Source: Brotonthovivens ammoniilytica (lineage in GTDB: Bacteria > Bacillota > Clostridia > Lachnospirales > Lachnospiraceae). From it: a stretch of DNA of 64,000 nucleotides. The notes under the pieces were generated by a model that ran no database searches, was not told the origin of the DNA, and worked only from the letters and a program-made list of their open reading frames with translations. The position numbers were made by a program, and so were the translations under genes. The stretch's first letter is position 1; every line of letters begins with the position of its first letter. Shown piece by piece: positions 36,210 to 45,490 of the stretch. Location of the stretch: contig NZ_JAOQJQ010000004.1 in assembly GCF_025566885.1 (NCBI RefSeq), forward strand, positions 1 through 64,000. The letters are read 5' to 3'.

Positions 36210-38018
36210 TTACTGCTGATATTGCCTGTATTTACTTATTAAATCATCCTGCTCTCCGCTTGTATTTAAAGCTTTATATATTAATCCTGCAACCCGTTCT
36301 GAAGCCTTTCCGTCCAAATGATCAAAATATTTTTCAGCAAACTCTCTGACCTTATTATGATAAAACTCCTCTTTTTGAACAGCTTTTTCGACTTCTTCTA
36401 ATCTGCTGCATATTTTTCCCGGAACAAAGCTTTCAAAATCAAAGTAAAAATCTCTGTCACGTATGTATGACTGCAGATCAAATGTATAAAAAAGCATGGG
36501 AATATCTAGCAAAGATGCTTCAAAAACAACAGAGGAATAATCCGTAATTACCAGGTCTGTAATAAACAGCAGATCATTCACTTCTGACTCTCCTGAAAGG
36601 TCCAATACTCTGTCTGCATACACTTCAGGAATCTTATGTTTCTCCTTTACAAAAGGATGATGTTTAATAATCACCAGATAATCCTCTGGAATATTAGAAA
36701 GAAAATGTTCCAGATCAAATTTTTCCATGGGATAATAAGCATCTGTTCTTGTCTCCCCCCGGAATGTCGGCACAAATAAAATCACTCTTTTACCTTTACA
36801 CTGAGGATATGATTCATAAAGATATTTTCTTATCTGGGATTTATATTCCTCGTCAAAAAATACATCTGTCCGCGGAACTCCGGTGGCATACACATGATCT
36901 GTCGAAATACCAAATCCCTCCGCATACCATTTTCTAACGCCGGAAGAACTTACTGTCACGTAATCATAATTTTTATGGCTTACACTCTCCTGAATTGTTC
37001 CTCCCTTTTTTCCAAGCCGGCTATAACCAAAGGTTTTAAAAGCGCCGCATGCGTGCCAGAGCTGAAATACTTTCGTTTCCTGCCGGAGGTTTAATTTATA
37101 TAAGAAAGAAGTATATTCATCTAAAACAATTACCTTACTTGTAGCGCAAAGTACAGCGGCTTTATACATTTCCGCCAAAGACATTTTCTTTATATCCCGT
37201 CCTGGCAGAAACAGCTCAAGATGAATATTCTCATATCTTCTAAATTTGGTATATACATATTCCATATTTCCAGACAAATCCCGTCGTCTTACTGATAAAA
37301 AGGCAACTTTATTTTTCTGTACTTTCCGTGTTTTTGCCAATGCAAAAAAAATATTCAGCAGATTTATTTTAAATCCAAAAGGTGAAATCTTATGCCCGCT
37401 GAGCATTTTCATTCTGGCATTCATATCACCAACCATTCTTCTTTTTGCACTTTTCCCATTTTGAGATCGTTCTGAAGCATATGGAAGATATCCTTTTTCT
37501 GCAAGCCTTGCTGTACAAAACAGCCAGGGGCTTAATACAAGGGCGGCTGCAAAGCTGAACCAATTATATATCTTAATCCGTAACCTTGAGATACCATACC
37601 CTTTATCAATTCCTGTCTTTTGGGGAAGGATTTTCAGGCATGAATTTAAAATCTCAACCTCATAAAACTTCTGGTCTGTCTCAAAAACTTCCGGCGTTAA
37701 ATCGGCAGTAATTTTCTCTTCATAATGTTCACCCAGCTGCAGGTTCAGATACATAGATATCTCTTCCAGCGGGTTGTCCGGTTTCCAGAACAGGCAGTCC
37801 AGCAAATAATCATAGGACCCGGCAAAAAACCAGCGGCCTTCATCCCAGAATAGTTCATGAATAACCAGCGGTATTCTCCTGTCTTTTGTGCCCTGTACAA
37901 AATATAATATCCATTTTGGCCGTGTCAGCTCACTGTCTGATTCTATAAAACCAGAAAAAAAAATGGTCATCGTATTTCTCTTTAATATAAGCTTTGACAC
38001 TTTTATTTTATAATTCAT
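36210..38018 (-). CDS. CDP-glycerol/CDP-alditol polymer synthase (TagF/TarL-like)
   Basis: A 602-aa protein. An N-terminal domain (about 1-140) precedes the glycerophosphotransferase catalytic domain. Family motifs are FQLWHACGAFKTFGYSRLG, VYATGVPRTDVFF, ILFVPTFRG, IIKHHPF and ITDYSSVVFEASLLDIPMLF. Such enzymes add glycerol- or ribitol-phosphate units to a membrane-linked teichoic acid. AAAGGG precedes ATG. It follows the ABC ATPase by 20 bp. Together with the cytidylyltransferase and LicD proteins it shows that the exported polymer contains phosphodiester-linked units. Confidence 0.9.
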   Translation of the reverse strand: MNYKIKVSKLILKRNTMTIFFSGFIESDSELTRPKWILYFVQGTKDRRIPLVIHELFWDEGRWFFAGSYDYLLDCLFWKPDNPLEEISMYLNLQLGEHYEEKITADLTPEVFETDQKFYEVEILNSCLKILPQKTGIDKGYGISRLRIKIYNWFSFAAALVLSPWLFCTARLAEKGYLPYASERSQNGKSAKRRMVGDMNARMKMLSGHKISPFGFKINLLNIFFALAKTRKVQKNKVAFLSVRRRDLSGNMEYVYTKFRRYENIHLELFLPGRDIKKMSLAEMYKAAVLCATSKVIVLDEYTSFLYKLNLRQETKVFQLWHACGAFKTFGYSRLGKKGGTIQESVSHKNYDYVTVSSSGVRKWYAEGFGISTDHVYATGVPRTDVFFDEEYKSQIRKYLYESYPQCKGKRVILFVPTFRGETRTDAYYPMEKFDLEHFLSNIPEDYLVIIKHHPFVKEKHKIPEVYADRVLDLSGESEVNDLLFITDLVITDYSSVVFEASLLDIPMLFYTFDLQSYIRDRDFYFDFESFVPGKICSRLEEVEKAVQKEEFYHNKVREFAEKYFDHLDGKASERVAGLIYKALNTSGEQDDLISKYRQYQQ

Positions 38019-38038
38019 TTGTTAACCCTTTAATTACT

Positions 38039-38773
38039 TTACTTCATAAATTCACGATAGTCAGCAATTACTTTCTTTGGTTCACCGATCATCTTTATCT
38101 CGCCTTCATGAAGCCACAAAATTGATGTACAGAGATTTTCCAGTGTCCCAAGGGAATGAGACACAATTACAACTGTACGATCTTTATTGGAAATCAGGCT
38201 TTTCATTTTCGCATAGCTTTTCTTTTTAAAACGTTCGTCGCCAACACTTAATACCTCATCTACCAGCATAATATCCGTTTCCAGAATGGCTGAAATTGAA
38301 AAAGCCAGCTTGGAATGCATACCGCTGGAATAAGTATTTACAGGTGCATCAACAAAATCTCCAAGCTCTGAAAATTCTATAATCTCATCGGCCTTCTTTT
38401 TAATCTCATCTTCCGAAAATCCTAAAAGCATACCGGAAAGATAAATATTTTCCCGTCCGGAAAGCTCCTTTTGAAATCCAACACCGATAGAAAGCAGGGA
38501 TACACCGTACCCGTGCATATCCACTTCCCCTTCATCCGCCGAAAAAATCCCGGCAAGTGTCCGAAGCAGTGTAGACTTTCCGCTGCCGTTTTTACCGATA
38601 ATTCCAAGAATCTCTCCTCTTGGGACTTCAAAAGAAATCCCCTTGATTGCTTCAAAAGTTTTAGGTCCTTTATCTCTCTGATGTTTTTTCAGCAGCTGTT
38701 TTTTTATAGAAAATTTATTTAGTTTACGGTACCTTACCACCAGATCTTTTACGGTAATTGCAATTTCGTTCAT
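38039..38773 (-). CDS. Polysaccharide/teichoic acid ABC transporter ATPase (TagH/Wzt-like)
   Basis: A 244-aa ABC ATPase with Walker A GKNGSGKST (residues 60-68), signature YSSGMHSKLAFS and Walker B DIMLVDEVLSVGD. It lacks the long C-terminal carbohydrate-binding tail of some Wzt proteins, as in simple TagH. It lies 2 bp after the permease gene, with which it forms the exporter. Confidence 0.93.
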   Translation of the reverse strand: MNEIAITVKDLVVRYRKLNKFSIKKQLLKKHQRDKGPKTFEAIKGISFEVPRGEILGIIGKNGSGKSTLLRTLAGIFSADEGEVDMHGYGVSLLSIGVGFQKELSGRENIYLSGMLLGFSEDEIKKKADEIIEFSELGDFVDAPVNTYSSGMHSKLAFSISAILETDIMLVDEVLSVGDERFKKKSYAKMKSLISNKDRTVVIVSHSLGTLENLCTSILWLHEGEIKMIGEPKKVIADYREFMK

Positions 38774-38775
38774 AA

Positions 38776-39558
38776 TTAAATCACCTTTGCATAACTGTTC
38801 TCAAATTTGTAGATTTTATGAATGCCAAACGCACAGATTATCAAACTGACTGCCAGCCAGATACCCAGCCATTTTAAATTTGGAGTCGTTTGATAAATCA
38901 AAGCTTTTCTGGCTTCGTCGATGAGACACGCCAGTGGATTCAACCGAAGCATATAATGATTATAAGGCGCCGGAATCCTTGTATCTATCGCATAAAAAAT
39001 ACCTGTGGCATAAAATACAAATCGAAGAAGGATCTTTATTATATTATCAAGATCATCTACAAATACACCAAAATGCATAATTACACAGGATAAACCAAAG
39101 ATCAGCAATGACAAAATCGCCAGAATAGGAAAAATCCACAGCACATTTAAAGAGACCGGAACTCTCCATACTACCATCATTCCCACAATTACAACAAAGG
39201 AAATGAGCATTTTGAAAAAGTTTACCATCATCTTTGTTTCCACCAGAACAAATTTCGGCAGGTAAACTTTTGTTACAATTGCTTTATTATTTTTTACAAG
39301 CCTTACGCTGGTGCTGACTGTACGGTTAAAATAATCCCATAAAGTCAGACCGATAAAAATATATATCGGGAAAAATTTTTCGCTTCCTCCAAATACAAAT
39401 CCAAAAATAAATGTATAAATCAGCATCATACAAATCGGATTAAAAATCCACCAAAGCCAGTTCAGATAAGAACCAGCCACTTCTGCATTCAATGCAGATC
39501 TGGCAGAATAAATAGAATATTTAAAATATTTTTGAAAATCTATAAAAAAACGTTTCAT
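38776..39558 (-). CDS. Polysaccharide/teichoic acid ABC transporter permease (TagG-like, ABC-2)
   Basis: A 260-aa ABC-2 permease with six hydrophobic segments, the FNPICMMLIYTFIFGFVFG pattern and the conserved LNPLACLIDEAR near the C-terminus. It moves the finished lipid-linked polymer across the membrane, powered by the neighbouring ATPase. A strong promoter lies 49 bp upstream, so export and downstream genes can be transcribed apart from the first part of the cluster. Confidence 0.92.
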   Translation of the reverse strand: MKRFFIDFQKYFKYSIYSARSALNAEVAGSYLNWLWWIFNPICMMLIYTFIFGFVFGGSEKFFPIYIFIGLTLWDYFNRTVSTSVRLVKNNKAIVTKVYLPKFVLVETKMMVNFFKMLISFVVIVGMMVVWRVPVSLNVLWIFPILAILSLLIFGLSCVIMHFGVFVDDLDNIIKILLRFVFYATGIFYAIDTRIPAPYNHYMLRLNPLACLIDEARKALIYQTTPNLKWLGIWLAVSLIICAFGIHKIYKFENSYAKVI

Positions 39559-39613
39559 CGTTTTTATATTCCTCCGCTTGCCGCCTCATCCCGGATGCAG
39601 GCATATTTTATTC

Positions 39614-39642
39614 ATTTTATCACAGCAGTATATAAACTGCAA
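39614..39642 (-). promoter_or_regulatory. Internal promoter before tagG-like gene
   Basis: TTGCAG (39642-39637), a 17-bp spacer and TAAAAT (39619-39614) with TGA directly before the -10. Just upstream, an imperfect hairpin with GAAAC/GTTTC ends (about 39642-39676) follows the licD stop, so it may end or thin out the first transcript. Confidence 0.65.
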
Positions 39643-39688
39643 GAAACCGGCAGGTTCTGTCAGAATCCGCCTGTTTCATTCCTGTTCC

Positions 39689-40531
39689 TTAATTTCCAAA
39701 TTCGATCTCATGGCCCGTCCGTTCCTGCTCCGGCGGCAGTATCATATAGTTTCCGTATACATGCTTTAAATAGGTATCATAGTCTGCAGGACAGCAGATT
39801 TCTGTATCTTCAAAAGGCAGCATACATCCTTTGCCGAAAACCCGCTTGGGAACAAACTCTTTTTCCTTATAAATCCCGTAAGTATTTCCCACAAGAGCGG
39901 AACTTTCATAAGAATATTTTTTGCAGAGATTATCAAACCGCCGAAATGCTTTTATAGTATCAACGGCTTTATAAAGTCCGGTTTTTAATCCGGTTTTGAT
40001 TATCATCATCTGCTTTTTACTTCTGGTTTTTCCGGTGCCCATGCATTTATCCATAAGCGAAAAGGAAATCATTTTCCTGGCCTTTAACATTTTTTCATGA
40101 TGTTTCCGGAATACATGGGCTTCGGTTGGCATTCCGTCTATTGGCATAATATCAATCCAGGCATAGATATTCTTTTTCACCACAGAATTTTTTGCATAAA
40201 ATTCCCGTACAAGGGTTACACTGGTATCCTCTATTTTACAAAAATAGGTTCTGTACTCATCATCTGTTTCAATGGTTCTGAGCCTATAGCGTCCTGTAAG
40301 TTCTGTGCCGGCAATTTTCAAAAACTTCTCATAGTCCGTTCTTGGCATCCCCATATCCACATCATCATCCCAGGGAATAAACCCCTGATGGCGCACTGCC
40401 CCAAGCAGCGTTCCCCCAAGAGCGAAATACTGTAATTTATGCTTTCTGCAGATTTCTGCAAACAGCTTTATCATCTCAAGATTCACGGACTGCAGTTTTT
40501 GCATACCCGCATTTTGTATCTCATCTGTCAT
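39689..40531 (-). CDS. LicD-family phosphotransferase
   Basis: A 280-aa protein with the LicD signature ALGGTLLGAVRHQGFIPWDDDVD (metal-binding WDDDVD at 54-59) and IYAWIDIMPIDGMPT. LicD proteins move phosphorylcholine or alditol-phosphate groups from CDP donors to glycans. It overlaps the other licD gene by 4 nt and is about as long. No choline uptake or licA/licC genes are nearby, so a phosphoalditol is as likely as phosphocholine. Confidence 0.9.
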   Translation of the reverse strand: MTDEIQNAGMQKLQSVNLEMIKLFAEICRKHKLQYFALGGTLLGAVRHQGFIPWDDDVDMGMPRTDYEKFLKIAGTELTGRYRLRTIETDDEYRTYFCKIEDTSVTLVREFYAKNSVVKKNIYAWIDIMPIDGMPTEAHVFRKHHEKMLKARKMISFSLMDKCMGTGKTRSKKQMMIIKTGLKTGLYKAVDTIKAFRRFDNLCKKYSYESSALVGNTYGIYKEKEFVPKRVFGKGCMLPFEDTEICCPADYDTYLKHVYGNYMILPPEQERTGHEIEFGN

Positions 40532-41385
40532 ACTTTATCTTCTCCGAACTCAATTTTACTGATTGTATGTTTATCTTTATGTGCATCACTTGGGGGAATC
40601 TGATAATCCCCGTAAAACTGCCGCAGATAAGGATCGTACACCGAAGGTCCTGTCAGCATCAGATCTTCAAAGGGATACTTGCTGTTATCGCCAAACCATT
40701 CTCTTGGAATTAATTCTTTGTATACATACGCGCCAAAAAAATTCATTACATATTTTGAATGTTCAAAAGAAAATTTCTGCAGTTTCCGGTCAAGTCTGTC
40801 CAGAATTTTTTTACTGTCCATATTTCTTCCGAACCTTGTTTTCTGCCCTATTTTTATAATAATCCTCTGATACAGCGGGCGGCCCGGACGCATTAGATTT
40901 ACCATCTTTTCAAAGCAGGAAAAGTGATACATCACCCGGATTGCAGACAGCCTGGTAAAAAACAGCCATCTGCGCAGCCTGTTATCAGGTGTCCCATCCA
41001 ATGGAAAAATATCAATCCATGCATGTTCCACCAGGGTATCTGTATTAGAATCATTATAAATTTTCACTCTGGTATCCACCAGTCTGCTGAAATACCGCAG
41101 ATACTCCTGATCCTTCTTATAGTTGAGAAATACCATATAATCCGGAATCTGGTATTTTACCAGCTCCATAAATTTTTTATAATCCTCCCGGGGCATTCCG
41201 ATATCCACATCATCGTCCCAGGGGATAAAGCCCTGATGGCGCACGGCTCCAAGCATCGTTCCGCCGATCAGATAATATTTCAGATTATTTTTCTCACAAA
41301 TTTCTGCAAACGTCTTCAGCAGATTCAGTTCATACAGCTGAAGCTGGCGCAGCATTGAGTTATCGTCTTGATTGTATACCGCCAT
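40528..41385 (-). CDS. LicD-family phosphotransferase
   Basis: A 285-aa paralogue of the following gene, with LIGGTMLGAVRHQGFIPWDDDVD (WDDDVD at 56-61) and HAWIDIFPLDGTPD. The pair probably decorates two positions or uses two substrates. It starts 4 bp after the acetyltransferase gene. Confidence 0.9.
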   Translation of the reverse strand: MAVYNQDDNSMLRQLQLYELNLLKTFAEICEKNNLKYYLIGGTMLGAVRHQGFIPWDDDVDIGMPREDYKKFMELVKYQIPDYMVFLNYKKDQEYLRYFSRLVDTRVKIYNDSNTDTLVEHAWIDIFPLDGTPDNRLRRWLFFTRLSAIRVMYHFSCFEKMVNLMRPGRPLYQRIIIKIGQKTRFGRNMDSKKILDRLDRKLQKFSFEHSKYVMNFFGAYVYKELIPREWFGDNSKYPFEDLMLTGPSVYDPYLRQFYGDYQIPPSDAHKDKHTISKIEFGEDKV

Positions 41386-41389
41386 GTTT

Positions 41390-41938
41390 CTAATCCTTAT
41401 GTTTTTTATTAAATTCTGCCCAGAGCTTTTCCGGACTGGATACAGGTTTTACAGGTTTCAAACGTTTTTCTATTGTTTCATCAAAGGATGCGATTTTGCG
41501 GGCCGGTGAACCACCCACCACCGTTCCCGGCAAAACGTCATGTGTTACGACGCTGCCGGCTCCTACAATCGCATTAGGACCGATTTTCACACCTGGCAAC
41601 ACAATAACATCCGCCCCGATAAACACATTGTCCATAATTTCAATACAGTCATATTTTTTACCATATTTTTTATCGAACATCCCAGATAATACTACATCAA
41701 TTCTATCATGATTTACAAATCTGACATTAGTGGCAATGGACACATTACTATGAATCTTTAACAGCTTAGGATCTGCAGGCATGATTCTGGAATAGAAGTA
41801 CACATTTTCACCGATTTCTGCCAGAATGTCATGTTTACGCAGATAATCTGCTCTGGAAAAACCGTTCTTTAATAACTGAAACCAGAATTTCCGGACAAAT
41901 ATCTGATACCTTTTCATTAAATTTTTCAATTTTTTCAT
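41390..41938 (-). CDS. Hexapeptide-repeat O-acetyltransferase (LacA/NodL/CysE-like)
   Basis: A 182-aa left-handed beta-helix acyltransferase. Hexapeptide turns run through VFIGADVIVLPGVKIGPNAIVGAGSVV, with VNHDRIDV as a likely catalytic His region and GTVVGGSPARKI as the usual C-terminal cap. It probably acetylates a sugar of the polymer in the cytoplasm. It lies 18 bp after the priming transferase. Confidence 0.87.
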   Translation of the reverse strand: MKKLKNLMKRYQIFVRKFWFQLLKNGFSRADYLRKHDILAEIGENVYFYSRIMPADPKLLKIHSNVSIATNVRFVNHDRIDVVLSGMFDKKYGKKYDCIEIMDNVFIGADVIVLPGVKIGPNAIVGAGSVVTHDVLPGTVVGGSPARKIASFDETIEKRLKPVKPVSSPEKLWAEFNKKHKD

Positions 41939-41956
41939 TGGTCCATAACTCCCGCT

Positions 41957-43390
41957 TTATTCTGCACCCTTTCGGGCCAGAACCACCTCTACCGTTTTCA
42001 GGATAATCTTCATATCCTCTTTTAAACTCCAGTTTTCAATATATTTCTCATCCAGCTTCACTACTTCTTCAAAGTTCGTAATCCTGTTTCTTCCACTGAC
42101 CTGCCATAACCCTGTCAATCCGGGTTTTATGGAAAGCCTCACCTTATGTCTGACCTCATATTGATTATATTCGTCCAGTGTAGGAGGTCTGGTGCCCACA
42201 AGACTCATATCTCCTTTTAAAATATTCCAGAACTGGGGAAACTCATCTAAGCTTGTCTTTCGTATAAAGTTTCCGATTCCTTTTCCTTCTCCTTTTTCGC
42301 AGCCGATAATCCGGGGATCATTTTTCATTTTAAACATCTGTCCCTGCATCTCATTATGCTGCATCAGATCCTTCTTTTTCTGATCTGCATCCATACACAT
42401 AGAGCGAAACTTGTACATCTTAAAAATACGGCCGTTTCTTCCTACCCGTTCCTGGCTGTAAAAGACCGGTCCCGGAGACTGCTTTTTGATAATAGGAGCA
42501 AGTATCAAAAATAAAACTCCCGTTACAGCAACTCCTATAAGCCCTGCTCCAATGTCCGACAGGCGTTTTAAAAGCTTCTGCCAGTTTTGCATAGAATGGA
42601 TAGCGGTTGTCACTACTGTAAAGCCTCCTACCCGTTCCACAAATTTATTTGGAAGTTCATCACTCAGATAGTCCATAGCAATATGCACGCTGATCCCCAT
42701 ATAGATCATCGTCTTAACAATTTTCTGATAACTGTCATTATATTCAGCACTCCACAGCACCTCATCTACTACATGTGTCCTGAGATATTCAGTTATCTCA
42801 TCTGCGTTGCACACCACCTTGGTTTTCCCGATGGTCTGTCCTCTCATATCTTCGTCAATGATTACAAGTCCTGCCAGATTGAAATTATTATACATGCGCT
42901 TCCTGAATTTCTCAAGAACGCTTGGCGCATAGTTTTCATAGGTAACCACCAGCATATATGGCAGTCCAACACCTTTTCGAATTCTCTTCCGGATCACCCT
43001 TTTCCAGCAGAACCGCTCTATATAGGTAAAAACAATGGACAGGATCCATGTCAGAACAAATACTGTACGAGAAAAATAAAAAGCCTGTTTTGTAATGTAA
43101 ATGTACAAAAGCAGCACACCCAGAATCAGGGAATTATGAACTAAAACAGCCTGAAATTCCTTTAAAAATCCACGTTTAAGAATATTTTTGTAGCTGGAAT
43201 TTAACAGCACGATTACAATGTCCACAACAATCAGTATCAGATTCAGTCTGACATACAGCGGCCGCAGATAAGGCGCAATATGAAACCCATGCCGCCAGGC
43301 ACAGGCTGCTAAAAACGCTATTTCTATGAAAATAAGATCCCACACCAGAAAATCCCAGTGCTTTAACCAGTTCGTTTTTCCCTTACCCAT
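41957..43390 (-). CDS. Priming sugar-phosphate transferase (WbaP/CpsE-like)
   Basis: A 477-aa initiating transferase that moves a hexose-1-phosphate from UDP-sugar to undecaprenyl phosphate. Four N-terminal membrane helices and a CoA-binding-like domain precede the catalytic domain. Its motifs are KRLSDIGAGLIGV, YKFRSMCMDAD, RKTSLDEFPQFWNILKGDM, SLVGTRPP and PGLTGLWQVSGR. It is the first gene of the surface-polymer cluster; a terminator separates it from leuA. Confidence 0.93.
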   Translation of the reverse strand: MGKGKTNWLKHWDFLVWDLIFIEIAFLAACAWRHGFHIAPYLRPLYVRLNLILIVVDIVIVLLNSSYKNILKRGFLKEFQAVLVHNSLILGVLLLYIYITKQAFYFSRTVFVLTWILSIVFTYIERFCWKRVIRKRIRKGVGLPYMLVVTYENYAPSVLEKFRKRMYNNFNLAGLVIIDEDMRGQTIGKTKVVCNADEITEYLRTHVVDEVLWSAEYNDSYQKIVKTMIYMGISVHIAMDYLSDELPNKFVERVGGFTVVTTAIHSMQNWQKLLKRLSDIGAGLIGVAVTGVLFLILAPIIKKQSPGPVFYSQERVGRNGRIFKMYKFRSMCMDADQKKKDLMQHNEMQGQMFKMKNDPRIIGCEKGEGKGIGNFIRKTSLDEFPQFWNILKGDMSLVGTRPPTLDEYNQYEVRHKVRLSIKPGLTGLWQVSGRNRITNFEEVVKLDEKYIENWSLKEDMKIILKTVEVVLARKGAE

Positions 43391-43448
43391 ATTTACCTCG
43401 CTTTTAGTACTCCTGTCTTTTTCATAATATTCCCCAAAATCATGAATA

Positions 43449-43478
43449 AAGAGAGGGCATTTTAGCTCCCCCTCCCCT
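43449..43478 (-). terminator. Terminator between leuA and the surface-polymer cluster
   Basis: On the minus strand AGGGGAGGG (43478-43470) pairs with CCCTCTCTT (43457-43449), including two wobbles, and is followed by TATTC. The T-tract is short. Confidence 0.6.
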
Positions 43479-43490
43479 ATAAAATCTAAA

Positions 43491-45149
43491 TCATCTCATC
43501 AGGCGATTTAACGCACTAAAGAAACTCCGGATAGACGCACGAGTAATATTGGAGCTTACGCCCACGCCAAAGGTTTCTTTCTCTGTGCGGTTATCCCGCA
43601 TCTGAATATACGCCGCCGCTCTGGCATGAGAACCGCTTCCCATGGCGTGCTCACTATAGTTGCGGATACACACATCCAGATCCATATGGCTGTTAATAGC
43701 TCGTTTCACCGCATCAATGGGTCCGTTTCCATCTGCCTCTATATGCATATCTTTCCCATTGTATCTGTAATCTAAAACAATATGGGAATCTTTTTCATTC
43801 AAATCTTCCACTTTTACTTTGATAAACTCGTATGGTTCCTTCTTTGAGAGGTATTCTTCATCAAATTTATCCATAATCTGCTGAGGATCTACCTCGCCTC
43901 CCTGAACTTCAGAAAGCCGTTGAATGACATCCGCAAACTCTTTGTGCATTGCCTTTGGCATCTGATAGCCGTACATCGTATCCATAACAAAAGCAATGCC
44001 GCCTTTTCCAGACTGGCTGTTGATACGGACAACCGGTTCATATTTTCGTCCCACATCAGCCGGATCAATAGGCAGATACGGAACTTCCCAGATTCCGTCG
44101 CTGCGCTCTCTCAGCGCTCTTACACCTTTATTGATGGCATCCTGATGGGAACCTGAAAACGCCGTAAACACAAGCTTGCCTGCATACGGATGACGCATAT
44201 CCACAGACATTTTACAGCATCGTTCATATATTTCAATAATTTCATTGATATTTTCAATCTCAAGCTTTGGATTAATTCCCTGGGAAAACATGTTGTACGC
44301 TATATTCAGAATATCAACATTTCCGGTTCTCTCTCCATTGCCAAAAAGCGTTCCTTCTACCCGGTCAGCTCCCGCCAGCAGTGCCAGCTCTGTAGCTGCC
44401 ACCCCGGTTCCTCTGTCATTATGAGGATGAACACTTAAAATAATGTTTTCTCTATTTTTAAAATGCTTATGCATCCACTCAATCTGATCAGCATATACAT
44501 TTGGCGTATTCATTTCCACTGTAGCCGGAAGGTTAAAGATCAGTTTATTGTCTCCAGAAGGCTCCCATACATCCTGTACGGCATTGCAGATATCAATTGC
44601 AAAATCCATTTCCGTACCGGTAAAACTTTCCGGCGAATACTCAAGCTGGATTCTTCCCGGAAAATCTTTGGCGCGATCCTTTACCATTTTCGTTCCATCC
44701 ACTGCAATCTGTTTGATTTCTTCACGATTCATGTGAAATACAACATCTCTTTGCAGTGTAGAAGTTGAATTATATATATGGACAATAACATTTTTGATTC
44801 CCTGAATCGCTTCAAAAGTCTTATCTATCAAATGTTCTCTGCACTGCGTCAGCACCTGCACAGTTACATCATCCGGAATCATATCCCCATCCACAAGCTC
44901 CCGAAGAAAATCATATTCAATCTGAGAGGCCGCCGGAAAACCAATCTCTATTTCTTTAAATCCCAGCTTTAAAAGAAGCTGGAACATCTCCATCTTCTCT
45001 TCCACATTCATAGGTTCAATCAATGACTGGTTCCCGTCCCGCAGGTCAACACTGCACCAGACCGGCGCCTGTTCTATCTCTTTATCGGGCCATTCCCTTT
45101 CCGGATAATTTAAAACCGGAACTTTTTTATATTTTCTATAATTCAACAT
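43491..45149 (-). CDS. leuA: 2-isopropylmalate synthase
   Basis: A 552-aa LeuA that condenses acetyl-CoA with 2-ketoisovalerate in leucine synthesis. VDLRDGNQSLIEPM starts the HMGL-type TIM barrel; HPHNDRGTGVAATELALLAGADRVEG supplies metal-binding histidines. A C-terminal allosteric domain is recognisable from IDAVKRAINSHMD. The ATG at 45149 has GGAG seven nucleotides upstream; the longer frame to 45197 would run into ptsH. It is the last gene of the cdaA-cdaR-ptsH run. Confidence 0.93.
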   Translation of the reverse strand: MLNYRKYKKVPVLNYPEREWPDKEIEQAPVWCSVDLRDGNQSLIEPMNVEEKMEMFQLLLKLGFKEIEIGFPAASQIEYDFLRELVDGDMIPDDVTVQVLTQCREHLIDKTFEAIQGIKNVIVHIYNSTSTLQRDVVFHMNREEIKQIAVDGTKMVKDRAKDFPGRIQLEYSPESFTGTEMDFAIDICNAVQDVWEPSGDNKLIFNLPATVEMNTPNVYADQIEWMHKHFKNRENIILSVHPHNDRGTGVAATELALLAGADRVEGTLFGNGERTGNVDILNIAYNMFSQGINPKLEIENINEIIEIYERCCKMSVDMRHPYAGKLVFTAFSGSHQDAINKGVRALRERSDGIWEVPYLPIDPADVGRKYEPVVRINSQSGKGGIAFVMDTMYGYQMPKAMHKEFADVIQRLSEVQGGEVDPQQIMDKFDEEYLSKKEPYEFIKVKVEDLNEKDSHIVLDYRYNGKDMHIEADGNGPIDAVKRAINSHMDLDVCIRNYSEHAMGSGSHARAAAYIQMRDNRTEKETFGVGVSSNITRASIRSFFSALNRLMR

Positions 45150-45186
45150 ATTAACTCTCCTTACATCCTTAATTTCTCCGAAAGGA

Positions 45187-45450
45187 TTAATCTCCAAGGC
45201 CGCTTTTAACAGCCTCTATAATTGCCCGAAGAGCATCCTCTTCGTCTTCCCCTTCACAGAAAAATTCTACTTCATCACCGGATTTTACGCAAGCCCCCAG
45301 TACACTCAGAAGACTTTTCGCATTTGAAGTATTATTCCCTCTTTGAAATGTTATTTTAGCCTGAAACTGCATTGCAGTATCGCATAACACTCCGGCAGGC
45401 CGCAAATGAAGGCCTGTGGGATTTTTTACTACCACTTTCTGACTAACCAT
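45187..45450 (-). CDS. ptsH: HPr phosphocarrier protein
   Basis: An 87-aa HPr-family protein with the phosphorylatable His15 (GLHLRPA) and the regulatory Ser46 (NAKSLLSV) used by HPr kinase. His15 argues for HPr rather than Crh. It is not beside ptsI; neighbours are cdaR and leuA. GGGGG lies five to nine nucleotides before ATG. It may be the PTS carrier, a nitrogen-branch carrier or mainly a regulator. Confidence 0.88.
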   Translation of the reverse strand: MVSQKVVVKNPTGLHLRPAGVLCDTAMQFQAKITFQRGNNTSNAKSLLSVLGACVKSGDEVEFFCEGEDEEDALRAIIEAVKSGLGD

Positions 45451-45490
45451 TCTTTTCCCCCTGTCGCATTTCCTTGCTTCTTATGCGGTT

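Noticed and set aside
42587..43144. 185-aa plus-strand ORF opposite the priming transferase
   Set aside because: It is fully antisense to a well-supported gene, with no ribosome-binding site or recognisable motif.
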